Of a DNA stretch of 64,000 bases, positions 1 to 8,091 are shown piece by piece; position 1 is the stretch's first letter, and the number at the start of each line of letters is the position of its first letter. Location of the stretch: contig JAGOQJ010000001.1 in assembly GCA_017991595.1 (NCBI GenBank), positions 1 to 64,000 of the forward strand, in the 5' to 3' direction. The stretch comes from Candidatus Didemnitutus sp. Lineage in GTDB: Bacteria; Verrucomicrobiota; Verrucomicrobiia; Opitutales; Opitutaceae. The translations under genes were made by a program, and so were the position numbers. The notes below the pieces were generated by a model, which ran no database searches, was not told where the DNA came from, and worked only from the letters and a program-made list of their open reading frames with translations.

Positions 1-5
1 GCACC

Positions 6-677
6 GTGCAGGGCGCCGCGGCCTCGAAAAAAGAAACTCCCATCCGCGAACTCATGGCGAAGCGCGCCGCGCGCGAATTGCGCGACGGCTACACCGTCAA
101 CCTCGGCATCGGCATCCCCACGCTCGTGGCAAATTTCATCCCATCCGGTATGAAGGTCACGCTCCAGTCCGAGAACGGCCTGCTCGGCATCGGTCCGTTC
201 CCGTCCGAGGACAAAGTCGACCCTGACCTCATCAACGCCGGCAAGCAGACCATCTCCACGATTCCCGGCTCCGCGTTCTTCTCCAGCGCCGATTCGTTCG
301 CGATGATCCGCGGCGGACACATCGATCTTTCCATCCTCGGCGCGCTCGAAGTCGCCGACAACGGCGACATCGCGAACTGGATGGTGCCGGGCAAAATGGT
401 CAAAGGCCCCGGCGGCGCGATGGACCTCGTCGCCGGCGTGCAACGCGTCGTCGCCGTGATGGAACACTGCGCGAAGGACGGCAGCCCGAAGATCCTGAAA
501 AGCTGCACGCTGCCGATCACCGGCAAGGGCGTCGTCAGCCTCATCATCACCGACCTCTGCGTGTTCGAGGTGAAGCCCAACGCCGGCGGCCTGCGCCTGA
601 TCGAGCTGCACCCCGGCATCACCCTCGACGAAGTCCGCGCCAAAACCGGCGCACCGTTCGACGTGGCGCTGCAGTGA
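6..677 (+). CDS. scoB: 3-oxoacid CoA-transferase subunit B
   Basis: This is the beta subunit of a two-subunit succinyl-CoA:3-ketoacid (or acetate/butyrate) CoA-transferase, a cytoplasmic enzyme that moves CoA between short acyl acids. The protein has the family N-terminal signature [18 protein letters not shown]. It also has the [12 protein letters not shown] motif, whose glutamate is the known thioester-forming catalytic residue, and [14 protein letters not shown]. At about 220 residues it is full length for a B subunit. The reading frame stays open to the window edge, so the start is not certain: a GTG at 6 or an ATG at 54 would fit, and a start further upstream is possible. The A subunit is expected just upstream, outside the window. 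The exact acyl substrate cannot be read from the sequence. Confidence 0.93.
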   Translation: MQGAAASKKETPIRELMAKRAARELRDGYTVNLGIGIPTLVANFIPSGMKVTLQSENGLLGIGPFPSEDKVDPDLINAGKQTISTIPGSAFFSSADSFAMIRGGHIDLSILGALEVADNGDIANWMVPGKMVKGPGGAMDLVAGVQRVVAVMEHCAKDGSPKILKSCTLPITGKGVVSLIITDLCVFEVKPNAGGLRLIELHPGITLDEVRAKTGAPFDVALQ

Positions 678-682
678 GATGG

Positions 683-703
683 AACGCGCCGTCCCGGCGC
701 GTT
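683..703 (+). terminator. Hairpin after the CoA-transferase gene
   Basis: Perfect 8-bp arms AACGCGCC and GGCGCGTT surround a 5-nt loop, starting 6 bases after the stop codon. Only a weak TTAAAAC tail follows, so intrinsic termination is plausible but not strong. Confidence 0.45.
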
Positions 704-1066
704 AAAACGACTTCGAATTCTTCTCAGCGCGTGGGGGCGGCCTGATCCACCTTCGTATCGCTCAACCGATCTTCCGCTTCGTGCATCCCACCGTCTTGGA
801 TGAGCAGAAGTGGCGCGGGTAGAGCCACGGAGAAACACTCTCTGGGCCAAAGATGGACGGATGCTGACGGATGAAACGGATGAGCGGTGCGAGGGGCGCC
901 GCGTGATCTGTGGAATCCGATTTGATCCGTGGTTCGTGGGAAAGAAAACGCGCAGGCGCGGCGGTTGCGATCGCAGGTTGGGCACGTGCGGAGGGGCGTG
1001 CAGGGGAGTGCGCGAAAGGGCGCGCGCGAGCGCGCTGCCTGCGCAGCGGGCGAGAAGTGTGCCGCG
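704..1066. other. Gene-free intergenic stretch with degenerate repeats
   Basis: No coding region is supported between the CoA-transferase gene and the convergent end of the giant repeat protein. The stretch holds two repeat-like segments. One, at about 925-980, resembles 13022-13082. The other, at 1024-1043, is a REP-like segment related to the palindromes at 38.4-38.5 kb. Confidence 0.5.
925..980 (+). repeat. Degenerate intergenic repeat, copy 1
   Basis: The segment runs ATCCGTGGTTCGTGGGAAAG, then an ACGCGCAGGCGCGGCG block, then GATCGCAGGTTGG. The same order of blocks with scattered changes is found at 13022-13082. Both copies lie in gene-free DNA, which suggests decayed copies of a dispersed element. 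Confidence 0.4.
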
Positions 1067-4000
1067 TTACGGGGTGCGGCGCCGGCGTTTCCAGGTGGCG
1101 AGCCCGAGCACGGCGGCGCCGAACAGGGCGGCGTAGGTGGACGGCTCGGGGATGGTGGAGGTGAAGACGAGGTTCACGTTGTTGCCTGCCTGCGCGACGG
1201 ACCAGGCACCGCCGTCGAGGGAATTTTCGAAACCGGCGAGGTTCAGCGTGATGGCGTTGGGGTTGAAGCCGAAGATGCCGCCGCTGGCGGTGGCGATCGT
1301 GTAGGCGTGGCTCAGACCGCTGTTGAAGTTAAAGAGCGGGCCGCTGTCGTTGCCGGCCGTGAGCGTGAGCAGCGAGATCGTGAAGGGATTTTCGGTGGTC
1401 GCGGAGAAGGTGAGCGTTCCGGTGACGTTGAGCAGATCCCAGTTCGTGCCGGCGGAGCCTTGGGCGTCGTTGATTTCCCACGCGTAGTAGCCGCCTTCAC
1501 CGAACGTCGTGTCGCCGGCGTTGAGCGTGCCGGGGGAGCTGCCGGGGGCGAGCGTGCCGCCGTTGGCGAGGCTGAGGACGCCGACGGTGCCGGTGCCGGC
1601 CAGGACGCCCCGGTTGCTGACGGCGGTCAGTGCGCTCGAGGAAATGTCGCCGGTGATTTTGAGCGTGCCGCCGCTGACGGTGGTTTCGCCGGTGTAAGTA
1701 TGTCCGCTGCTCGCGATCGTGAGCTTGCCGCTGCCGCTGACCGTGACGCTGCCGCTGCCGGTGAGCGTGCCTTCGAAGATCGTCGGTGTGGCGGAGGTTT
1801 GCACGGTGACGCCGGCGCTGCCGGTCTCGATCGTGCCACTGCCGCTGAGGCCGGTGAAGGTTTGCGCGAAGCCATTCGCGTCGAAACTCGCGCCGGCGGC
1901 GACGTGGAGCGTGGTGTTCGGGCTGAGCGCGGTGGCGGAGCCGAGGCGCAGCACGCCTTGGTTCACGTTCGTGCCGCCGGAGTAGGAATTGTCGCCGCCG
2001 AGCACGAGCGCGCCGTCGCCGGTTTTGTTGAGGTGATGTTCCGCGTCGCCGGTGATGTTGCCGTTCCATGTGAGGGTGGTGCCGGTGGCGACGTCGAAGG
2101 TTCCGCCGCCCGCATCGAGCGTGGTCGCGCGCGATGCGGTGAACGTGCCCGTCGTGCGGAGCGTGCCGCCGGCGAAAGCGATCGTGCCGGCGGCGCCGCC
2201 GAGATGCGCGTCGGCGCCGACCGCGAGCGTGCCGCCGTTGATCGAGGTGCCGCCGGTGTAGGAGTTGTTGCCGCTGAGCAGGAGTTGGCCCGAGCCGGCT
2301 TTGGTCAGGCCGCCGTCGCCGGTGAGCGCGCGATTGAAATGCAGCGAGAAACCCTGCGAGTCGATCGTCGCGACGCCGCTTTGCAGCACGAGGGTGTTGT
2401 CGCTGAATGCCGTGTCGGCGGTCGCGCGCAGTGTGCCGCCGGTGAGGGTCAGGGGGTTGTCGGTGATGATACGCGACGTCTCGAGGACGCCGGTGCCGCC
2501 GAGGGAGAGACGATTGGGGCCGTAGTCCGTGGCGGTCATGTCGATGAACCCGGCCCTGACCGTGCCGCCGGTGATCGTGAGCGAGGCGGCGCCGAGTTCG
2601 CCCATATAGAGGTTGCCGGCGGTGGTCCAGGTGCCGCCGGACACGAGGACTTCCGATTCCAGGCTTTCCGCCCAGTAGCCGATATAACTGTTTCCGCTGA
2701 CCGCGATGGTTCCCGCCGTTTGCGTGAGCCGGCCGTAGGCGCCGTAACCCACGTAAAAGTCTCCGGTGTTCAGGGTGCCGCCCGAGACCGTGGCGTGCGC
2801 GCTGTCGCCGTAGGCGCCGAGAAGGGTAGTGCCGGACGCGTTCACCGTGCCGCCCGAAAGATTGAGTTGGGCGGTGCCGGAGCCGGCCACGGTGAGTTCG
2901 CTCAGCGAGAGCGTGCCCCCGCTGACGGCGACCGTGGCCGACTCGTAGGTCTGCAAGGTGCTGAGCGAAACCCCGCCTTGGCTGACGGCCAGGATGCCCG
3001 ACTGGCCGACGGAGACGGAGCCGAGGGAAACGTCGCCGCTGACGTGCAGCGTGCCTTGCTCGATCGCCACAGCCGCCTGGTTGATCTGACCAGTCAACGT
3101 GAGCGTGCCGGCGCCGGCTTTGGTGAAACCGCCCACGCCGGAGAGCATGCCGTTGAAGGCGGCGTCCGTGTCCTGATTGAAGCGCAGGCCGGCGTTGTTC
3201 GTGATAGTGCCGCGCAGGTTCGTGGTGTCACCCGCGAGCCAGCCGCCGCTCACCGTGGTGCCGCCGGTGTAAGTGTTCGCGCCGGTCAGCGTGAGCGTGC
3301 CGCTGCCGACCTTGGTCAGTGAACCGGTGCCGGAAAGCACGCCGTTGTAAGTCGAGTCCGCACTTGATCCGAGGGTGAGCGCGAGAGGGGAAGAACCGTT
3401 GTTGAGTGCGAGCGACCAGTTGCTGGGCAAACCGCCGAGCGAGACGGCGGTCAGCGTTCCGAAGGAAAGCGTTCCGCCATCGGACAGGTGAACCACACTG
3501 TTCTGCAGCGCGAGCGAGTGGCCCAGCTCCAGTGTGCCGGCTGCGATCGTGGTGTCGCCGGTGAACGTGTTGGCGCCGGCCAGAGTGAGCGTGCCGGCGC
3601 CGTTTTTCGTCAGCGTTCCGGTGCCGGAGAGACTCCCCGCATAGGTGCCGGCCGAGGCCTGCTCGAACGTGATCGCGGCATCGTTCGTGATGTTGCCCTG
3701 CAGGCTCGTCGCGTTGCCGACGAGCGTGCCGGCGCTGACCGTGGTGCCGCCGGCATAGGAGTTGGCGCCGGTGAGCGTGAGCGTGCCCGGGCCGGTCTTG
3801 ACGAGGCCGCTGGCGGTGTAGGCAGTGGCGGCGGAGTTCAGGCCGTCAATGAGCGCGGCGTCGATGGCGAGGCTGCCGGCGGCGTCCGCGACGTGAAAGG
3901 TGGTGGTGCCCCCCGCGGTGTGGTCGCCGATTTGCACCTGATGGAACGAATTAATATCGCCGGGCGCAGTGATCTGAGAGACGACTGCGCCGCTCGCCGT

Positions 4001-7000
4001 GACGGTGCCTTTCAGGTGATAGGCGTGGTAGCCAGGACCGGCGCCGCCGCGAGCGGCAAGCGTGCCGCCAGCGAGCGTCAAGTTGACGAGGGTGTTGAAG
4101 GTGGAGCCGTTGTCCACCACGCCGCCGGCGTTGACCGTGATCGATGGGGTGCTCGTAACGTCGAAGCCGCCAAACGACAGATTGCGGTTGAAGCGCAACG
4201 TGCCGCCGTCGTTCACGTTGATAGCGCCGGTGAGCTTGCCATCGAGATACGCGTAATTGTCGCCCGCGAAATTGAGCACGCCGGCGTTGATCGTGGTGGT
4301 GCCGGTGTAGGAGTTGGCCGCGGTCAAGGTCAAGATGCCGGCGCCGTTTTTCGTGACGGAGCCGCTGCCGGAAATCACGCCGTCGAAGACGACGTCGTCA
4401 GAACGGTCGAGGACGAGCGCGGCGTGGTTGACGATGTTCCCGGTGACGCTGCCGCTGGTGCCGCCCGCGCCGATCTGCAGCGTGCCTGCGCTGACGGTGG
4501 TGGTGCCGGAGTAGGTGTTGTCGGCGGAGAGCACGAGTGTGCCCGCGCCGGTTTTGACGAGTCCGCTCGGCGTGAGCGCGCTCCCCGCGAGATTGATCCC
4601 GTCTTCCAGCGCGGCGCTGATGGTGAGCAGGCCCTCGGCGTGGGTGACGTTGAACGTGGTGGCGCCGCCGTCGGTGTTGTCGCCGAGTTGGATTTGATGG
4701 AGCGAGTTGGTGCCGCCCGGCGCGGTGATTTGCGATGCGATGTTGCCGGTGGCGGTCACGATGCCGCGAAGGAAATAGGCCGGGAATCCGGGACTGGCAC
4801 CGCCTTGGGCCTCGAGGGTGCCGCCGGCGAGCGTGAGGTCGGCCAGCATGGTCGTGGTGCCCGTGTTGGTGACGAGGCCGCCGGCGTTGATCGTGAGCGC
4901 TGGCGTGGTGGTGTCGCCCCAGTTGCCGAAGATGTAATTGCGGGCGAGGCGCAGGGTGCCGCCGCTGTTCACGGTGATGTCGCCGGTGTGCAGGCCGTTG
5001 ACATAAAGGTTGGCATCGCCGGCGAACTCGAGGGTCCCCACGTTGATCGTGGTGGCACCGGTGTAGGAGGTGAGGTTGGTCAACGTCCACGTGCCGGCGC
5101 CGTTCTTCGTGACGGAGCCGCTGCCGGAAATCACGCCAGTGGAGGTGACGTCGTTGGCGCGGTTGAGGATGAACGCGGCGTTGTTGATGATGTCGCCGGC
5201 AACGCTGCCGGTGGTGCCGCCGCTGCCGAGTTGGAGGGTGCCGGCGCTGATGGTGGTAGTGCCGGAGTAAGTGTTGTTGCCGGTGAGCGTGAACGTGCCC
5301 GTGCCGACCTTGGTCAGGCCGCCGGTGCCGGAGGCGACCCCGGAGAAGGTCGTGCTCGCGTCATTGCCGCCCGTGGTGAGGACGCGGGAGCCGAGCGCGA
5401 CGTTGCCGGCGCCGGCGAGCGAGCCGATGGTGCGGTCCGCGCTGGTCGAGGAGAACATCGCGCCGCTGGCGACGGTCACCGGAGTTGCGGCGTTCAAGCG
5501 GCCGTCGTCCGCCAGCGCCAGCGTGCCGGCGGAGATGGTCGTGGCGCCGGTGTAGGTGTTGTTGCCGGTGAGCGTGAAGGTTCCGGCGCCGCTTTTCGTG
5601 ACGGAGCCGCTGCAGGAAATTTCGCCCGCGTAGGTCGCGTCGTTGGCGCGGTTGAGGATGAGCGCGGCGTTATTGACGATGTCGCCGGCGACGCTGCCCG
5701 CGTTGCCGCCATTGCCGAGGGCGAGGGTGCCGGCGGAGATGGTGGTGGCGCCGGTGTAAGTGTTGTCGCCGGCGAGCGTGAGGGTTCCCGTGCCGGTCTT
5801 GGTCAGGCCGCCGGTGCCGGAGGCGACGCCGGAGAAAGTCGTGCTCGCGTCATTGCCGCCCGTGGTGAGGACGCGGGAGCCGAGGTCGACGTTGCCGGCG
5901 CCGGCGAGCGACGCGAGGGTGTGGTCGGCGTTGGCGACGGAGAGCGTTGCGCCGCTGGCGATCGTCACGGACGTCGAAGTGCTCAGCCGGCCCGCCTCGG
6001 CGAGCGTGAGCGTGCCGGCGGCTATGGTGGTCGCGCCGGTGTAGGTGTTGTTGCCGGAGAGAGTGAGGGTGCTGCCGCCGTCCTTCGTGAACGCGCCGCT
6101 CCCGGAGATGACGCCGGAAAATGTTTCCGCGCTGCCCATGATGGTCGTCAGCGCCCCGGCGCCCAAGGTGAGATTGCCGCTGCCGCTCAGCGTGCCGACG
6201 GTGTCGGTGACGCCGTTCAGGTCGAAGGTCGCGCCGTTGTTGATGGTCAGCGCGGTGGAGTCGCTGAGTCGTCCTGCGCCGGCGAGACGCAGCGTGCCGG
6301 CCGCGACGGTGGTGATGCCGGGGTAGGTGTTGTCGCTGGCGAGGGTGAGCGTGCCCGAACCAAGCTTGCGGAGGCCAAAGGCGCCGGTGAGCGGGTTCGA
6401 CAGCGTGACATCGCCCTCCGCGGCGTTCGTCGTGTCCACCCCGAGAAAGCTGCCGGCGGCGAAGTTGGCGTAGTTGCCGAGGGTGACGACTTCCCCGGGG
6501 CTGAATTCTCCCGCGCCGCCCGCGTTGAACGCGGCCATGGCGCCGGCCTGGACGCTCATGAAAGGCCCCCAGGAGCTGTCCGTGCGACCGCCATAATACG
6601 CGGAGGTCCGGGCGAACTGGAGCGTGCCGGCCTGCACCTCGATCAAGCCTCCGAAGCTAAGAGTATCTCCCGCCAACGTCAGGGTGCCGGTGCCGACCTT
6701 GATGAAAGTCGTGCCGCTACCACCGATGGAACCGGAGTAGGTGGTGTCGGTGTTGAGGTTGCCGACTTCGAAGGTGCCGGAGGCATAGAGGTAAGTGATG
6801 CCGCTGCCGGCGAGCGAGCCGAGGGAGAACTGGCTGACAGTGATCACGAGAGTCCCGGTGGCCGTATTGGTGACCGCCGCGTTTGCCGCGTCGGAAGACT
6901 GGGAGAAATCGAGCCATTTCTCGTTGAGGATCGTGGCGGAACCGGCGCTGGCGAAACCGCCGAATCCAAGGCTGTAATGGTTAGTGATGGTCGCCTCGCC

Positions 7001-7879
7001 GGCAGAGGAGTTGCCAGAAAAGCCGACTTGGCCGGTGCTGGAGTTGACGATCGTGGCCTGACCGGCGGACGCGTTGCCGTAAAAGTTTAGACTACCGTCG
7101 ACCGTGAAGGTGGCCGATTCGGCGGTGGTGTCGTCCCAGAAACTGATGGATCGATTTTGCTGGATGCCGATCGTCGCCGAGCCGGCGCTGGCCGTGTCGA
7201 AAAATCGCAAATAGTAATCGCCGTTGAACGTGGCCGAACCGGCGTTGGAATTGCCGGCGAAATCGCCGCCAGCGTTGGAGAACGTGGCGGTGCCGGCGCT
7301 GGCATGGTCGGCAAAATAAACCGCCCCGGTAATCGTGGCCGAATCGGCGGTGGAATTACCGGTGAAATTGACCCGGCCGTAGCCTTGGCTGTTGATCGTC
7401 GCCGAACCGGCGCTGGACGTGTCGGCGAAGGTGATCGTCCCGCCGTTGGCCAACGTGATCGAGGCCGCCGGATTGGGTCGGCTGATGGTGGCGGCTCCCA
7501 GAAAGACGATATTACCGGCCGTGGTGAGGTTGTTGATCAGCTGCGAGGCGCTGGCGGTGGGGCCGATGATGCCGATGCCGTCCAAGGTAAGGGTTTGGGC
7601 ATAGTCCATGTTGAGAACGTGGGAAACCTCGGTCTCGGAAAAATCGAGCGCCTTCACCGTCACGTTGCTCGGAAGGCTTACGCTCGCGGCGCCCTCATCG
7701 AACGTGGCGACGGCCGACGAACTGTTCGGGACGATGCCGTTCGTCCAATTGGCGGGATTGGTCCAGGAGGAATTGACCGCGCCGGTCCAAACTTGAGCGC
7801 GGGTGGCGGACGAGGCGACGAGAGCGCCGGCCAGCGAAAGGCAGAGGCGCGCGGTGAACCAACGTTGAGGAGAAGTCAT
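1067..7879 (-). CDS. Giant autotransporter-type beta-strand repeat protein with PEP-CTERM anchor
   Basis: This is a 2270-residue exported surface or matrix-like protein. The ATG at 7879 is preferred over the longer frame because it places a signal peptide (ARLCLSLAGALVASSATRAQ) at the N-terminus. Residues roughly 160-330 hold short repeats of the type ASAGSATI followed by an aromatic-rich strand. From about 400 to 2100 there are about 16 copies of the PATR-type repeat GxGTLTLxGxNTYTGxTTIxAGTL, interrupted at about 1630-1780 by a different GGT-rich strand repeat. The C-terminus has the textbook PEP-CTERM order: an IPEPSTYA motif, a hydrophobic helix (LFGAAVLGLATW) and a KRRRR tail. In this family the tag is processed by an exosortase; none is encoded here. 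The repeats predict a long right-handed beta-helix. The gene is divergent from a hybrid kinase, with a 20-bp palindrome between them. The cargo or adhesive role is unknown. Confidence 0.92.
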   Translation of the reverse strand: MTSPQRWFTARLCLSLAGALVASSATRAQVWTGAVNSSWTNPANWTNGIVPNSSSAVATFDEGAASVSLPSNVTVKALDFSETEVSHVLNMDYAQTLTLDGIGIIGPTASASQLINNLTTAGNIVFLGAATISRPNPAASITLANGGTITFADTSSAGSATINSQGYGRVNFTGNSTADSATITGAVYFADHASAGTATFSNAGGDFAGNSNAGSATFNGDYYLRFFDTASAGSATIGIQQNRSISFWDDTTAESATFTVDGSLNFYGNASAGQATIVNSSTGQVGFSGNSSAGEATITNHYSLGFGGFASAGSATILNEKWLDFSQSSDAANAAVTNTATGTLVITVSQFSLGSLAGSGITYLYASGTFEVGNLNTDTTYSGSIGGSGTTFIKVGTGTLTLAGDTLSFGGLIEVQAGTLQFARTSAYYGGRTDSSWGPFMSVQAGAMAAFNAGGAGEFSPGEVVTLGNYANFAAGSFLGVDTTNAAEGDVTLSNPLTGAFGLRKLGSGTLTLASDNTYPGITTVAAGTLRLAGAGRLSDSTALTINNGATFDLNGVTDTVGTLSGSGNLTLGAGALTTIMGSAETFSGVISGSGAFTKDGGSTLTLSGNNTYTGATTIAAGTLTLAEAGRLSTSTSVTIASGATLSVANADHTLASLAGAGNVDLGSRVLTTGGNDASTTFSGVASGTGGLTKTGTGTLTLAGDNTYTGATTISAGTLALGNGGNAGSVAGDIVNNAALILNRANDATYAGEISCSGSVTKSGAGTFTLTGNNTYTGATTISAGTLALADDGRLNAATPVTVASGAMFSSTSADRTIGSLAGAGNVALGSRVLTTGGNDASTTFSGVASGTGGLTKVGTGTFTLTGNNTYSGTTTISAGTLQLGSGGTTGSVAGDIINNAAFILNRANDVTSTGVISGSGSVTKNGAGTWTLTNLTSYTGATTINVGTLEFAGDANLYVNGLHTGDITVNSGGTLRLARNYIFGNWGDTTTPALTINAGGLVTNTGTTTMLADLTLAGGTLEAQGGASPGFPAYFLRGIVTATGNIASQITAPGGTNSLHQIQLGDNTDGGATTFNVTHAEGLLTISAALEDGINLAGSALTPSGLVKTGAGTLVLSADNTYSGTTTVSAGTLQIGAGGTSGSVTGNIVNHAALVLDRSDDVVFDGVISGSGSVTKNGAGILTLTAANSYTGTTTINAGVLNFAGDNYAYLDGKLTGAINVNDGGTLRFNRNLSFGGFDVTSTPSITVNAGGVVDNGSTFNTLVNLTLAGGTLAARGGAGPGYHAYHLKGTVTASGAVVSQITAPGDINSFHQVQIGDHTAGGTTTFHVADAAGSLAIDAALIDGLNSAATAYTASGLVKTGPGTLTLTGANSYAGGTTVSAGTLVGNATSLQGNITNDAAITFEQASAGTYAGSLSGTGTLTKNGAGTLTLAGANTFTGDTTIAAGTLELGHSLALQNSVVHLSDGGTLSFGTLTAVSLGGLPSNWSLALNNGSSPLALTLGSSADSTYNGVLSGTGSLTKVGSGTLTLTGANTYTGGTTVSGGWLAGDTTNLRGTITNNAGLRFNQDTDAAFNGMLSGVGGFTKAGAGTLTLTGQINQAAVAIEQGTLHVSGDVSLGSVSVGQSGILAVSQGGVSLSTLQTYESATVAVSGGTLSLSELTVAGSGTAQLNLSGGTVNASGTTLLGAYGDSAHATVSGGTLNTGDFYVGYGAYGRLTQTAGTIAVSGNSYIGYWAESLESEVLVSGGTWTTAGNLYMGELGAASLTITGGTVRAGFIDMTATDYGPNRLSLGGTGVLETSRIITDNPLTLTGGTLRATADTAFSDNTLVLQSGVATIDSQGFSLHFNRALTGDGGLTKAGSGQLLLSGNNSYTGGTSINGGTLAVGADAHLGGAAGTIAFAGGTLRTTGTFTASRATTLDAGGGTFDVATGTTLTWNGNITGDAEHHLNKTGDGALVLGGDNSYSGGTNVNQGVLRLGSATALSPNTTLHVAAGASFDANGFAQTFTGLSGSGTIETGSAGVTVQTSATPTIFEGTLTGSGSVTVSGSGKLTIASSGHTYTGETTVSGGTLKITGDISSSALTAVSNRGVLAGTGTVGVLSLANGGTLAPGSSPGTLNAGDTTFGEGGYYAWEINDAQGSAGTNWDLLNVTGTLTFSATTENPFTISLLTLTAGNDSGPLFNFNSGLSHAYTIATASGGIFGFNPNAITLNLAGFENSLDGGAWSVAQAGNNVNLVFTSTIPEPSTYAALFGAAVLGLATWKRRRRTP

Positions 7880-7979
7880 GGCGGAAACGGAATAGGCGCG
7901 GATCGATAGGACTACTGCCGCTGGTAACGCGGGGCCTGCGAGGCGGGGCCACAGCTTAGCGGAGGGGCGAGGAAGTGGC

Positions 7980-7999
7980 CATACCTCCATGGAGGTATG
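7980..7999. promoter_or_regulatory. Perfect 20-bp palindrome between divergent genes (operator candidate)
   Basis: The sequence CATACCTCCATGGAGGTATG is its own reverse complement over all 20 bases. It lies 101 bases upstream of the PEP-CTERM protein start and 92 bases upstream of the preferred hybrid-kinase start. That is where a dimeric regulator could control both genes. No second copy was noticed in the window. Confidence 0.55.
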
Positions 8000-8091
8000 C
8001 CGGCTCGGTATTCAGAAGGGAGACGGTGCGGTAGGGTGTGGTTCGGCCACTTCGCGGTTGCCCACGTTCGGAGGCCAATTCTCCATGGGGA

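Noticed and set aside
929..3322. A 797-codon open frame opposite the PEP-CTERM gene
   Set aside because: It is antisense to a clear repeat protein, and its composition (Gly, Ala, Arg, Glu, Val) is what the complement of GC-rich repeats gives. It has no domain or signal sequence.
3488..7090. A 1200-codon open frame opposite the PEP-CTERM gene
   Set aside because: Same reason. Its internal periodicity simply mirrors the PATR repeats on the coding strand.
1067..7879. The near-identical PATR repeats taken as a CRISPR or tandem DNA array
   Set aside because: They are in-frame protein repeats of varying spacing within one open reading frame, with no constant spacers.
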